Shown here in pieces: positions 11,936 through 24,000 of a stretch of 64,000 nucleotides of DNA. The stretch spans positions 4,092,001-4,156,000 of the forward strand of contig JARWIR010000043.1 in assembly GCA_029959085.1 (NCBI GenBank), given 5' to 3'. Each line of letters starts with the position of its first letter. Within the stretch, counting starts at the first letter, position 1. The DNA comes from Nemophila menziesii. Its lineage: Eukaryota; Streptophyta; Magnoliopsida; Boraginales; Hydrophyllaceae. A program made the translations under genes and the position numbers. The notes below the pieces were generated by a model. That model was not told where the DNA came from. It did no database searches and was given only the letters and a program-made list of their open reading frames with translations.

Positions 11936-12573
11936 AAGTCACATCATATACCATTTTGTTAGTAGGACTTAATTTGGTGTGATATATGTAAATTGTTATC
12001 TCATAAACTAATTTAGAGAATGTGATAAGTCATACCAAGAAAAAAAATTAGCTTTCATTAATTATAAAGGTGGAATGTTGTTAAAGAATTTTTGCATATC
12101 TTAATGACTCCTAAGATCTGCATATGCTCCTAACCAACCGGTACGGAATCTGGCTGTTCTATTCAAAATCGGACCGAAACCAAACCAATGAGATTTTTAG
12201 TCAAGTTGAAAAATACCTAACTCGTAAGCATATTTGAGCTATGCAAAAAGAAGTCACATCATATACCATTTTGTTAGTAGGACTTTAATTTGGTGTGATA
12301 TATGTAAATTGTTATCTCATAAACTTATCTAGAGAATGTGATAAGTCATATCAAGAAAAAAATTATCTTTCATTTGCCTTAATAATTATAAAGGTGGAGT
12401 ATTGTTAAAGAATTTTTGCATATCTTAACGACTCCTAAGATCTGCATATGCTCCTAACGAACCGGTATGGAATCTGGATGTTCTATTCAAAATCGGACCG
12501 AAACCAAACCAATGAGAGTTTTAGTCAAGTTGAAAAGTACCTAACTCCTAATCATATTTGAGTTAGGCAAAAA
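11936..12573. repeat. Direct tandem repeat of about 315-320 bp
   Basis: Two head-to-tail units, about 11936-12250 and 12251-12573, both starting AAGTCACATCATATACC and both holding GACTCCTAAGATCTGCATATG and ATCGGACCGAAACCAAACC. They differ by scattered substitutions and small indels. The array lies between the reductase pseudo-exon and the second tRNA-Ala, so it arose within or after the segmental duplication. No coding potential seen. Confidence 0.9.
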
Positions 12574-12579
12574 AATGAA

Positions 12580-12652
12580 TGGAGATGCAGGGTATCGAAC
12601 CCTGTACCTCCCGCATGCAAAGCGGGCGCTCTACCATTTGAGCTACATCCCC
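12580..12652 (-). tRNA. tRNA-Ala (anticodon TGC), second copy
   Basis: Identical over all 73 nt to the gene at 1629-1701, with the same TGC anticodon and B-box, and a strong T7 terminator about 5 nt downstream on the minus strand. Intact promoter boxes suggest it is a working gene, although the reductase exon carried by the same duplication has decayed. Confidence 0.97.
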
Positions 12653-12859
12653 ATTTGTTGTTTTTACTCATCGCTCTTGTGGTTTTCTCTTTGCGTAACG
12701 TTTTTTCTTTTTCAATTTAAGATCAATTTGAAGTAGGACAACTATGGAAGCCTACATACCCCCGAAGAGGAAGGATCTACAATCTCATTTTCACTTCTTT
12801 GTATAATACAAATAGACAAGAAAAATTAAGTAAAGTGTATTTGGGTGGTATGAATTTGG

Positions 12860-13055
12860 ATGTTATATATCATTACTGTAGGTCTATAATCCGCAACTGA
12901 TTCTTGAATATCCTCTTTTGGAATAAGTGTAATCAGAATATCATTAAGGCCGTTGAGTGGTGTATTATTCTTGAAAAAATTGTTAACAATCATAAAAATA
13001 TCATCTTTGAGAATATCCTAGTTTTCTCAATAGAAATTACCCGTCTGGCCCAGGA
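12860..13055 (-). pseudogene. LINE reverse transcriptase scrap
   Basis: The minus strand reads KAPGPDG, then a frame change, MIVNNFFKNNTPLNGLND, ILITLIPK and ADYRP. These are successive blocks at the start of an L1 reverse transcriptase. It is related to the LINE at 21011-25170, which has KNNIPLDTINDTLVTHIPK at the same place. Too short and broken to be functional. It ends about 300 bp upstream of the H2A.X start. Confidence 0.75.
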
Positions 13056-13235
13056 GCTTTTGATAAATATAACAAAAAATTCAAAAAGAAATTAAATGTC
13101 AAAAAATGAGGCGCAATATTGAAATTTCAAACTCTTTTACCTCCACGTTTGCAATCCAAGTGAGAGGCAAAAGCAGTGGACGAACATTAAATCTGATTAT
13201 ATGACACGTTGGCAATCCTTGTGACACCACTATGG

Positions 13236-13278
13236 CCAATCAGATTCGCAGCAATCTCCCGCGCCTTCCCTTATATAA
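13236..13278 (+). promoter_or_regulatory. H2A.X core promoter
   Basis: A CCAAT box at 13236-13240, a GC-rich block TCTCCCGCG (about 13254-13262, one mismatch from an E2F site) and a TATA box TATATAA at 13272-13278, 81 bp before the ATG. The spacing fits a cell-cycle-regulated histone gene; the E2F reading is inference. Confidence 0.6.
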
Positions 13279-13358
13279 TAATCATCTCCCCCGACAAACC
13301 AAATCCATCATCTCATATCCTTCTTCATTTCAATTTTCATCACAGATCAATCATCAAA

Positions 13359-13879
13359 ATGAGTTCAACACCCGCAACCAAGACCCTTGTTGGCCGTGGA
13401 CGTGGAAAGGCGGTCAAAGCAGGAAAGTCCGTTTCCAGATCTTCAAAAGCCGGTTTACAATTTCCAGTCGGCCGTATCGCCAGATATCTCAAGAAAGGTC
13501 GTTACTCTCAGCGAGTTGGATCTGGCTCACCAGTCTACCTCTCTGCTGTTCTTGAGTATCTCGCTGCTGAGGTTTGTAATCTCCACAATTCTCTTTAATA
13601 TCTCTGTAAAATCTATATAACATGATTATCTAATTTATTCTTAATTTTTTAAAATTTATTTAGCTATTGGAGCTTGCTGGAAACGCTGCTAGAGATAACA
13701 AGAAGACTAGGATTATACCAAGACACATTCAGTTGGCTGTGAGAAATGATGATGAATTGAGCAAGTTGTTGGGTGGAGTGACCATAGCAAATGGAGGTGT
13801 GCTACCCAAGATTCATCAGAGTTTGCTGCCTCCCAAGTCTGGCAAGGGGAAAATCGACTCTGTTTCTCAGGAATTTTAG
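13359..13879 (+). CDS. Histone H2A.X
   Basis: Replication-linked histone variant of the nucleosome core, phosphorylated at its C-terminal SQE/D motif by ATM/ATR at DNA breaks. Two exons, 13359-13571 and 13664-13879, with a 92-bp GT-AG intron; 142 residues, the usual plant H2A.X length. The histone fold is complete: [19 protein letters not shown], the acidic-patch region [17 protein letters not shown] spanning the intron, and [18 protein letters not shown]. The end [10 protein letters not shown] carries the diagnostic SQEF motif, which separates H2A.X from canonical H2A and from plant H2A.W (SPKK tail). The intron after the codon for AAE is typical of plant H2A genes. No defect seen. Confidence 0.97.
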
Positions 13880-14464
13880 TTAATTCACATAGATGTGTTG
13901 CCAAGTCTTTTTTAAGACTTAATTAGATAGGCGTTTCGTGTTCATTTATCCACAATGTTAATGAAAAAAAGTATTTCGGCACTTCATTTTTTTACCTCTT
14001 ACTATTGTTCAAATAAAAATATGAATCTAGAGTAAACTATAAACGGTCATAAAAATAAAAATTGAGATATAATTTGCAGCTTATGTAGTCATTTTAAATA
14101 TTTGGGTCCCATTGCATATGATTGATGAGTAATAAACATTTTTGATATATACACGCTTTACACTAGCAGTAGAATAAATATTTGATCCCATGGAAATTAT
14201 CTTCTTGATTTTGTAACTCTTATTGATTTTGATATCTTACACTTTTAAAAAGTGAATAGAACTTACACTGGAATGACAGTAGTTTGGTGAATGAGGTTGA
14301 TGATATATAATATGCAATCCTTGTGTTATGGGTTTTTGGTGGTGCCAAGGATGATTTCTTATGACGATTTGATGAATTGTAATGAGATTAGTTATGATCT
14401 GTTATATGGTTATATTTTGTATGTTTCAAGATAGAGGAATCCCCACTTGAAAATTTGATAGTAC

Positions 14465-15046
14465 TAGGGATGACAATGGTTCAAATATTAACCGTAACCG
14501 ATGGATATCCGATCCGATTAAAAATCCGTTTGTGAAACCGATGGTGCATCCATGAGGGTTTGGTTCTCACAAAAGGTAACCGGTGGATTGTCCGTTAGGA
14601 TTTGGTCTTTTACAATAATGCGACGGATAATCCGAAATCCGAATAAAAGTATAAAAAAAAATTAAAATATATATACTATATATAAAGATATTCTATATAT
14701 GCAATACATAATATCGATCAAATATAATTATTCTATATATAAACTAGCTAATTGATTATTATCTATTTTATTACTATATTGCCTAATATTATTTTATGGT
14801 CTTCCAATAATTTTGTAGCTAATTTTAGAATTTTAAAAATATTTAATAATTTATTTTATTTTAATCATTTTAAATTATTGCGGATACGGATTAACCGCGG
14901 ATAAACCGCATCCGTCGCGGATGCGGATTTGGTAAATCATTCTAAAATCCGATGGTTAATGGATGCGGATTTGGTTATCGTTTTTCTTAATGGATGTGGA
15001 TGTGATTATGCAATTTTTCGAGAATATCTGATCCGTTGCCATCCTA
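14465..15046. mobile_element. hAT-like MITE
   Basis: A 582-bp element with inverted ends TAGGGATGACAATGG and TAGGATGGCAACGG (reverse of the right end) and a perfect 8-bp duplication GATAGTAC (14457-14464, 15047-15054). The interior has many inverted GGATGCGGAT/ATCCGCATCC-type motifs and no ORF. The 8-bp duplication suggests hAT. Confidence 0.8.
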
Positions 15047-15054
15047 GATAGTAC

Positions 15055-16106
15055 TATATCTTGCACCATTTTGTAATTTCAAAATGTACTAGTCAAATTC
15101 TACTTAATAGTAATTTTTTTTTTCTTGCATATATAAGTGATCTATGAAAACAAAGGGATTTTGAATTGGACCTCTGGCCACATCTTACCACTCCAAATTT
15201 CTTGGAATTGTTAATAGCTAACAAAAGATTAAAATGTTATTATGCACAATTGTACCATTTAGAATTTACAAATGTGGAAGTTGTGAAATAGAATATGCAA
15301 TTATCTGAAACTTTGATCCTTAACTCAGAGTGATGATTTTTTTTTTCTAATTAATTAGCTGGTTTAGATGCTTGGATATTAGTTGTAGTAAACTTGAGGG
15401 GCAATTGTCGTATATTTTTTATCTTGAACTACCTCACTAGTTACTCTTTTTTTTTTTTTTTTTTTTTTTTTCCGGTCAGGCACTAGTTACTCTTTTTTTT
15501 TTTTTTTTTTCCGGTCAGGCACTAGTTACTCTTTTCTTCACAACTAAAGGTGAGGATGGAGATGATGACTTGATGTTGCTTCTCCATTATAGACATGGTT
15601 TGTGATATTAGATGTACGTGATTATCTAGCCGGCCATCCCTTGTGGTCCTCAATTGTTAGACCTGGCACTCAGTTAAAGGAGCTGATCTACAGACTATCT
15701 TGACATGTTGGCCTTCTTTTTTATTCTTAGTGAAACTTTAAATACCATCATTATATTGCCAATTAAATGCACGATTTCTCCTAACTTAGTAGGCGGTTTC
15801 ATGTCTGCTTGCAGTTCTGGTTCATGATTCTAAAGATGGTTCTTTCGCGTAAAACTGGTGACCGATTGTTTGAATTGATAGCTTTGAGTGCTCAATGTAA
15901 GTTATGGAGCATGAGGAGTTCTTCATATTGTGTGGGAAACAAATTAGTGCATTATCGACCCACCTGGTGTCATATGGAATTGATAACACGAGGTGGTATA
16001 TAGCCTTGGTTTTGGATGAAAACGTAGTGTTTAACTAGTTAATCTTCTATCACGGTTTTCCGACATCCTCTGTAACAAAAAAAATTAAATCTAAATCATA
16101 TAATCA
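15055..16106. other. Intergenic region with T-tract duplication
   Basis: No gene recognised. 15434-15531 holds CACTAGTTACTC three times, separated by two blocks made of a long T-run plus CCGGTCAGG. Confidence 0.5.
15434..15531. repeat. Tandem duplication of a T-tract cassette
   Basis: Unit: CACTAGTTACTC, then 18-25 T, then CCGGTCAGG. Two full units (15434-15480, 15481-15519) and a third CACTAGTTACTC (15520-15531). It looks like a poly(A)-tailed retroposon stub on the minus strand, flanked by its 12-bp target duplication and then amplified once. Confidence 0.7.
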
Positions 16107-17932
16107 TTAATAGTTTATAGTCCTCGTTTTCCCATTACAAAAACTCTCTTTAAGAGTCTTGACATTAGCATTAGCCCCATGACTAATCAAATAAAATGCA
16201 ACCTTTGGATGATTAGCTTCAATTGCAAGTTGAAGAGGACTATAATCATCATGATTTACAGCATTAATCTCAGCTCCATAGCTTACCAACACCTCAACAC
16301 ACTCAATTTGACCTTTAAAAGCAGCTCTATGCAAAGGACTCCAACCATTTTGGTCTTTGCAACCATTAACATTTGCTCCTTCAGCCAAACAGCTTTTCAT
16401 TCCATGAAAATCACCTATTCTTGCAGCTCTATGTAATACATTTTCCCAGTGTAACAAATCGTATAAATGTTTATGACCCTTTTCGACTGCTAGAGCAAAT
16501 GGAGTTTTCCCCTCTCTTGTTATTGCGTTTTTTGCAAATATGGAACAAGACAACAAGATTTGAACTGCTTCAGCGTGACCTTTGTGTGCAGCAAAATGAA
16601 GCGGAGTCCATTTATTGATATCTGTCATATCCGGATCGCTTCCTGATTTAACAAGAAACTCAAGAACTTGTACATATCCGTGAGTAGCTGCTATATGAAG
16701 AGCGGTTTGACCTTTAGGGTATGTTTGGATTAAGGAGGGATAATTTATTAAAGGATAGGAAAGGAGAGTATAACAAGGGAATGGAAAGGAGAGTATTTGA
16801 TCTTGTTTGGATTGAATAAAAAGAGAAGGGGGGATTTTATTAAAGGATAACATTTATCCGGTGTTTGGATTAGAAGAATAATGAGAGGAAGGGATTCTTT
16901 TTATAACTAAATGACTCATATACCCCTATTAAAATATTTTATAAAGAAAGAATAAGGGTAATTTAGACATTACAACTTAATAAAAGAATCCTTCCTTCCT
17001 AATCCCACCGAATTAGAAGGATTGAATATATGGGTTCGTAAGGGATTGCAAGTATCCTTTAATAAACTATCCCTTCTACTTATTTCCAAAACAAACAACG
17101 GATGGGATTGTCATTATCCTTTAATACAATCCCCTCCCTCCCAATCCCTCCATCCAAACATACCCTTAGAGTCCACTAAATTCAACTCAAGATCTGGATA
17201 CCCAAGGCATAAAGTTTCAACTATATCTTCACGTTCCATAGTTGTTGCATCGTGTAAGAATTGATCAAATAATTTGTTAATTACATAACCAGACTCGATT
17301 AAGACCTGGACAACCTCAATATTTCCAAATTGAACAGCTTTTGACATCACGGTTTTCCCATCAATCCCTCTTTTGTTTACATCTGCACCTGCTTCAATCA
17401 AGGTCGACACAAAGTAAGGCTTTCCAATTTCAGCAGCATGTATAAGCAAAGATGATAACTGAGATTGATCACACCAAGAAATGGCTTTGGATAGTAAAAA
17501 AGTATTTGGCAGAGTCCGGGATTGATGTGAAATAAGAAATTTAACAGCATGTGGACCTACAAACAAAATTGGAATAGTTGCATCTTTAAATATATGTGAA
17601 CCTGGTTTGGAAAACATACGGCAAAGATCATCCTGATGAGCTTTGCCTGTAGGAAGCATTAATGATCGGATAAAAATGGTGTCAAGAGTTGGCGATAGAG
17701 GAGGTCTATCATTAGTTTGAGTCAATAAAAGAGTGTATGATAAAGTAGAAAGAGGCGGGATGATGGAAAAAGGTTGTGAGAGGGAGAAAATCGATGAATT
17801 GGTGGTGGTAAGTGAAATAGCTACAGACATGGTGTGCATTAGATTGGTTAATTTGAATGTTGCACAACATTTTTGGCCTTTAATGAATAATAGGTTTAGC
17901 TCTTGCAAATCTGCTTTCACTAATCTGTCCAT
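16107..17932 (-). pseudogene. Vapyrin-like MSP/ankyrin gene split by a MITE
   Basis: An intronless gene whose protein starts MDRLVKADLQELNLLF and has an N-terminal major-sperm-protein-type domain (residues about 1-125; GQKCCATFKLTNLMHTMSVA, FSIIPPLSTLSYTLLL) followed by ankyrin repeats (from about residue 165: AGADVNKRGIDGKTVMSKA, then GQTALHIAATHGYVQVLEFL, DINKWTPLHFAAHKGHAEAV, NGWSPLHRAAFKGQIECVEV). This is the architecture and start of the Vapyrin/Vapyrin-like family, membrane-trafficking proteins tied to arbuscular mycorrhiza and nodulation. A 449-bp MITE (16717-17165) sits in the ankyrin region. Outside it the frame is open on both sides, and removing the MITE with one TTA copy leaves 458 in-frame codons. 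As it stands the protein stops at 272 residues, a few codons inside the MITE, losing most ankyrin repeats. Confidence 0.8.
16717..17165. mobile_element. Tourist-like MITE inside the Vapyrin-like gene
   Basis: 449 bp, inverted ends GGGTATGTTTGGATTAAGG and GGGTATGTTTGGATGGAGG (reverse of the right end), TTA target duplication (16714-16716, 17166-17168). The TTA duplication points to PIF/Harbinger (Tourist) mobilisation. The interior is AT-rich and non-coding. It interrupts the host exon and supplies an in-frame stop. Confidence 0.9.
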
Positions 17933-19744
17933 GGTTTTTGGTATATGACTGTATTTTGATCCGAAAATATTGGATGATTAATAATACCAATTACCATGTG
18001 ATTATTGATAGCCACTGGCCATAAGAACATAATAATAAAGGAAATTGATAGTCATGTATTAATTTTTTTTAGTTTTCAAGTCCTCACCTACTACTTTATA
18101 AATTGTTCTGGCATATTTCTTTAAGAATTTTCCGTTAGATTTTATTGACTTTGAAAGTAGACAGCGACCTTCAAACTAATTGTCAGGAATGAAGAAGACT
18201 TGGTTAATTACCATTGACTTACCGAATATTTTAATTTACCCCAAAGTCTATACATTTAATGTCAGGAATAGCACCACCTCCCCATAAGCCTTCCCACGGT
18301 GCATGGTATCACACCACCATGGCTCTTTGAACCAGTTCCGTTTCCGAGCTTCTCCACCACCATTCCAAAAAGTGTCACCCCTTCACCACAGCGTAAATGG
18401 TCCCAATCGAATTCAAAATGCCCTCCTATGCCACCCTATAAAGACTCCTACGGTTAGGGGATATTGCCCCCAAACAATAGAAATTAATGTGATTGGTTTC
18501 ACTTCGGTCTTGTTGATGAATTCAAACGACAACCCCTCGCAATACTCCCCTAATTCATGTTCTTAATTGGGTAAATTTGATATATGTATGATTTCCACTA
18601 ATTAAACGAGTGTTAAACAAATGAATATGACTAAGAATGATCTGGTTAAATGGGATTTGGAACCGGGTATTGGTAGTTTGTGAAGGAATGTCACAATTTT
18701 TGGATATTCACGTTTCATCTCTATTGTGTGACGTCTGATCGGGTGTTCTTGGGGTCGACTGTCCTCTTTTGATAACAAGGTTTACGGTCAACATTGCTTC
18801 GAGCATGGGTGATCAAGAGATCGACAGTTCGGAAGGTTCTACTGTCAGGTCGACCGCTTGACTTCATTCTTGGTGACCAGCGTCTAGGTCCTTCCCAACC
18901 GAATATCATGCATTAAAAAAAAATATAAGAAGGAAGAGGTTCGGAAGCTATCTGTATACCTTCCTACGCTCAATGCTTAGTCTTAACTTAAACCGGAAAA
19001 CAAACAACCTTATACTTAAAAGATCGAAGACGTATATCAGAGTATCGTCTGATCTGCTTCGTTTATTACCTCGTTTCGTTCTGGAAATAAACACAGTTTG
19101 CTGGGTTAAAACCTAAAGGTTCCAAACCTCTTACGTGATATCACATGGAGGAAGACAGTTGTGGTGCCCACCTGCGTCTGACTACTGTTCCCTAACTGAC
19201 ATTCCATTCTCTGGACTGAGTTTTCTCAGGTGCCATTGATTTTTCCGTACCTTAATTTACGAGACTGGTCGTAGATCAGAAGTAAGTGCCTTTCTTCCTT
19301 GCCCAGATCCTATCCTCTTGCTTTGCTAACTTCAAAGACTAGTTCCTTCAAATGCCATAGAAAGAGAAGCTGCGGAAATCCTTATTGAATAAAAGAATTG
19401 TACGCATGAAGCAAGCAACGGAAACCCCACTTTTTTTTTCCGGCCAACGAAAAACTACATCCTCAACTTTTTCTGCTTTGTCGAAGAACCAAACAATTTT
19501 TTGGTACCAGCAACTCGCTCCTCACTGACCTAATGCATGGAAGTATAATGTAAGAGGTAGTTTATTTCTCTAATCTCCACTAATATTTGTACATATCACT
19601 TTAGCACTAACGTCAAGGATTTTGTCAAATTGAGTTACATTGACTCGGTAGTCATAGACGGGAGGAATGTGGCTTGTGTTAGAATTATGTCACAGTCCTA
19701 ATCTCCTGGCAATGACTTGAACACAAGTATTTAAGAGATGATTA
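17933..19744. other. Intergenic region, nothing firmly identified
   Basis: The sequence around 18240-18560 is richer in G+C and has partial open frames on both strands (87 aa on plus at 18303-18566; broken frames on minus), but I recognise no family. 18700-19550 looks like old repeat sequence without visible boundaries; a T8 tract followed by CCGGCC at about 19432 may be a retroposon tail. Confidence 0.4.
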
Positions 19745-20636
19745 GTATGCTAAAATGAGATCAGTAATGTAATGACATTACTGATTTAAACATGGTTACT
19801 ATGATTAGTACGTCATAATCAACTCTGTAATATCATTCCTTCCGTAATCACATTACAATGAAAATGGGGTTTTCCATTACATAGTAACTACCCATGAATG
19901 ACCTATTACAATCGTAATCGTAATGAATATTTTTTAACAAACTAAACTATATTTATTAAACTTAATATATTACACATTTCTTATCATATTTTTCTCCCAT
20001 TAAATCATATAAGTAAAATTCATATTATTATTTTAAAAAATTCAATTTTTTTTGACCATAATATACAGAGAATTATAACAATTTTTTCAATATTTTTCAT
20101 ATACCCATCAATTGAATCACTGTTCACTGCCCAGGATAAATCATAAATCAACATATTCATCAAAATATTAACATGAAATTACATTTTCAATTAAATTATT
20201 AAATTTTTACTTCTCTATAACGATTAAACAAGTTATCTAATTAATAACTAACTAATTGAATTCTAAATTACATTAATAGTATTGGTATCATACATTATCA
20301 ATAAAAGTTAAAATCGAAATGTATAAATCTAACATTTATCGAACTATATATACAAATCATTTAAAAGTATTAAAATAATTCATTTTTCAAATTTTTATTA
20401 AAATTATTTATATTTTATAATAATAAAATGTTTACCTTATACCTTAAATAATTTATTTACAATCTTATTTAATTAAACTAGTTATTAGCACAAAGTTGAA
20501 ATCAACCAGGCCTATACATCCTCATTCATATAGCATACCAAGCACTGTATAATGATTACTAAGTTCATTACATTCCTAACATCATTACATTCCTGAACTC
20601 ATTATATTCCTGCCTAAATCCATTACAGCATACCGA
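19745..20636. mobile_element. Probable TIR element (Tourist-like, non-coding)
   Basis: About 0.9 kb bounded by GTATGCT and its inverse AGCATAC, with TTA on each side (19742-19744, 20637-20639). Both subterminal regions are rich in CATTAC/GTAATG motifs in opposite orientation. No ORF. The inverted ends are short and imperfect, so the boundaries are provisional. Confidence 0.5.
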
Positions 20637-21010
20637 TTAAAAGAATTATTTTCTTAAATTTATGACAAGTTTATATGATTATGATATTTAACTACATAGT
20701 ATAAATGTGTATACTTGGTTAAGTTACAAACCAGATTTGATAAGGAGTTATGATAATGAGAATCTAGCCCATACGATTTAATCTGAACCTGTTCTTAATC
20801 GTAGGATCATCGAGTTAGGATATCGTTAATCTAGTTAGATTAATATGTATTTAACGAGTTTTTATTGGATAATATTAGTAGTTCTTGTTTACTGACCAAA
20901 ACTTGAGATAATTAATAGTCAATTACTCTAAACTGTCAAGTAGGTTAATTTCTATAAGGATTCAAATGCTTGTAATCCTTTGACTCGAGTTGCATGTGTG
21001 CTTGTTATGC

Positions 21011-24000
21011 TTTTTTTTGGACTATGAAAGGGGTTTAAAACCCCGAAAAGCAAAAAGACGCTACTTAGTCGATTTCAAGTTTACAAAAAGATGAACAAAG
21101 GATAGAAGTAGAGTTTCCTTGCGCAAGACTATTTGCTCCATGTCTAGCGATTTTTGCAAGTATATCGGTTTTGTTGTATTTTCGCCGATGATGTTTGAAA
21201 GAGACCGGGCCCACAATCAAAGCAATTTGATGAATCTTCTTGATGATCGGGTGAATCCTCCAACTTGCCGCTGATATCCGCTTAATACCTACTTCAAGGT
21301 AATATGATGAAATTTGTTTGATTTCCATAGATATTCTTTGCATTTCTTAGTTGGATCTAATACCGCAATAACTTCACCTTCGAGACTTGTGTTACACTTT
21401 GTGGTTAATTTAAATTCCTCATTTCTCCTTGTGATTTTATCCACAATAAGAATTCCTATGCCAACTGGTTTGTATGCCACATTAAACGAAGCATCACAAA
21501 AGCATTCAATGTCTTCTTCTGGAATTAAGATATCCTCTTCTTCATCCTGCTTAATGGTAGCTGTAATATTTTCCAAATGACTAAGGTTCCTCGATTCTAT
21601 CCAATGTAATTTTTGCATGAGTTTATTAGTAGAGAAAATGATATTATCACAATCAATAACATTTTTACCATGTATTACTTTCATTTTTCCTTTCCAAATG
21701 TTCCATATCATGATCATAGTATAGTCTGCAATGATTCTAATATCACATCCTGCTTTAGAAAAACTTTTAATAATATTAAGAAACCAGTCTCCCACATTCT
21801 TCTTTTCCTTATAATCCGTTATTATTTGGAAAGAAGAGCCCGCCCACACAATTTGGAAAATTTTACAATAAACAAGAAGGTGATCACTTGTATCAATCTC
21901 TCCTTGGCCCCAAGGGAAATAAGTTGAATCAGAGAAATTTCTCTTGAAACGATTATTATTATCATGCATCCCATTGTTGCAAGCTTTCCACATAAAGACT
22001 CGTATCTTATATGGAATATTGGAATTCCACACAATTTTCCAAATATCACTTTGAACTTTATTTGCAGTATTGGTATTTTGAGGGGAATTATAGAAACATT
22101 CATCCGTTAAAGTTTTATAACCAAATTTAGTGGAGTATGTACCTTCTTAGTATGGGGCCACACCATTTTGTCTTTTGAACCTATCTCAAGTAATATGATT
22201 CCTTTAATATCGGGAATAATTGGGCTGGGGAAAGTGTTATCAAGCATTTCCAGATCCCATTCAAAAGCATTGTGTTTAAAAAGTTGGTTAACTGTTTCTA
22301 AATTGCAATCTTGAGGCTTCTCAATTTTCATTTTGGTGTCAATCCACCTATCTTTCCAAATGTTAATATCTTCACCATTTCCAATTTGGTAAATAAGGTG
22401 TTTTCTATAAAGTCCCTACTTTTCATCAAACTCGCCCAACTCCAAGTTTGATTTGGTAAGTTTAATATAAAGAAAATTAGATTTAGGGAAGTAAATACCT
22501 TTAAGAAGTCTTGTTGACAAACTATTTGGATTGTTGATAATCCTCCAAGCTTGACTAGCTAACAAACCGGTGTTCATCCTTTTAAAATCTCTAAAACTAA
22601 TTCCTCCAAGGAGCTTTCCTATTGCTACTTTTTCCCATGCTAACTAGTGAATGCGGTTTCTTTCTCCTGAATTCCACAAAAAACCAGAAATAGCTAAAAT
22701 AAGCTTATTACAAAATAAACTGGAAAAGAAAAGATGGACATTGCTTAATTGGGAATGACTTGTAACACTGATTTAATAAGAATTTCTTTGCCTCTATCTG
22801 AGAGAAGTCTTGCTTTCCAACCTTCAGATCTCTTGAAAAGTTTTTTTGCAATCCATTCCAGGGATTCCACTTTTGACCTCTTATGACAGAGAGGTATACC
22901 AAGATAATTTCCCAAATATTATACTTCTTTGATATTAAGTTCTTCAGTATCGTATTTTCTACTTTCCTCAGAGGTTTCTTTACTAAATAGGATAGCTGAC
23001 TCATCAAAGTTGATCCTTGGTCCTGAACCTTTACAGTAAACCTGAAGTCTCTCTTTGAAAGTCTGTAGATTGATCTTGTCAATGTTAAGAATAAAGAGAG
23101 AATCATCTACGAATAAGAGATGAGAAATAGTAGGACAATTTTTGTTGATCTTGATTCCTTCAATAGAACTTTCCTGAAAAAAATGCTCAATAATGCAAAT
23201 TAGTGCTTCAGTCATAATTGTAAAGAGAAAAGGGGATAGAGGATCACCTTGACGTAACCCTATACTAGAATAATTTTTCTCAAGTCTCTCCCTATTAAGG
23301 TTAATTTAAAAAGAAACAGTAGAGATACAATTTATAATCCAATCAATCCATTTGTCATTAATCCCAATTTCTGAAGAACCAAAAGGAGAAAGTCCCAACG
23401 CAGCAGGTCATATGCTTTAGTCATATCAATTTTTATAGCAACCATTTAATTTTTATTCTTTCTTTTTCTGCTCATAAAAAAAGAAATTTCCTGTGCAATA
23501 ATAATGTTATCCTGGATGACCCCACCTTTAATAAAAACAGATTATCACATCCATAAAGTTTTGGAGTCTGTTGGCCAATATCTTAGCAATTATTTTGTAA
23601 ATAAAATTAACACAAGAAATAGGTTTGAGATCAACTAATCTCTCTTGATGGTTCCCTTTTGGAATATGGGTGACGAGAGTATCATTAATAGTGTCTAAGG
23701 GTATATTATTTTTAAAAAAAATCAAACACCATTTTAAAAACATCATATTTAATAATATCCTAGAATTCTTTATAGAATTTACCATTTAAACCATCTAGGC
23801 CTAGTGCTTTAGTTGAGGAGAGATCTTTGACAGATTTTTCAACTTGCTCCATAGAAGGTGCTTTAGTAAGTTAATTATTCATTTCAATAGTTACTTTGTT
23901 AGAGACAAATTGTGCCGTCATTTTCATATATTGAGTTTATGTTCCCTGTTCAGAAAACAATTGTGAGTAGAAGCCATGGAAACAAGTTTTAACTCCCTCA

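Noticed and set aside
12904..13095. 63-aa plus-strand ORF upstream of H2A.X
   Set aside because: Antisense of a LINE reverse transcriptase scrap.
18303..18566. 87-aa plus-strand ORF with partial open frames on the minus strand
   Set aside because: No recognisable family, no splice context, and minus-strand frames are broken by stops; listed only as part of the intergenic region.
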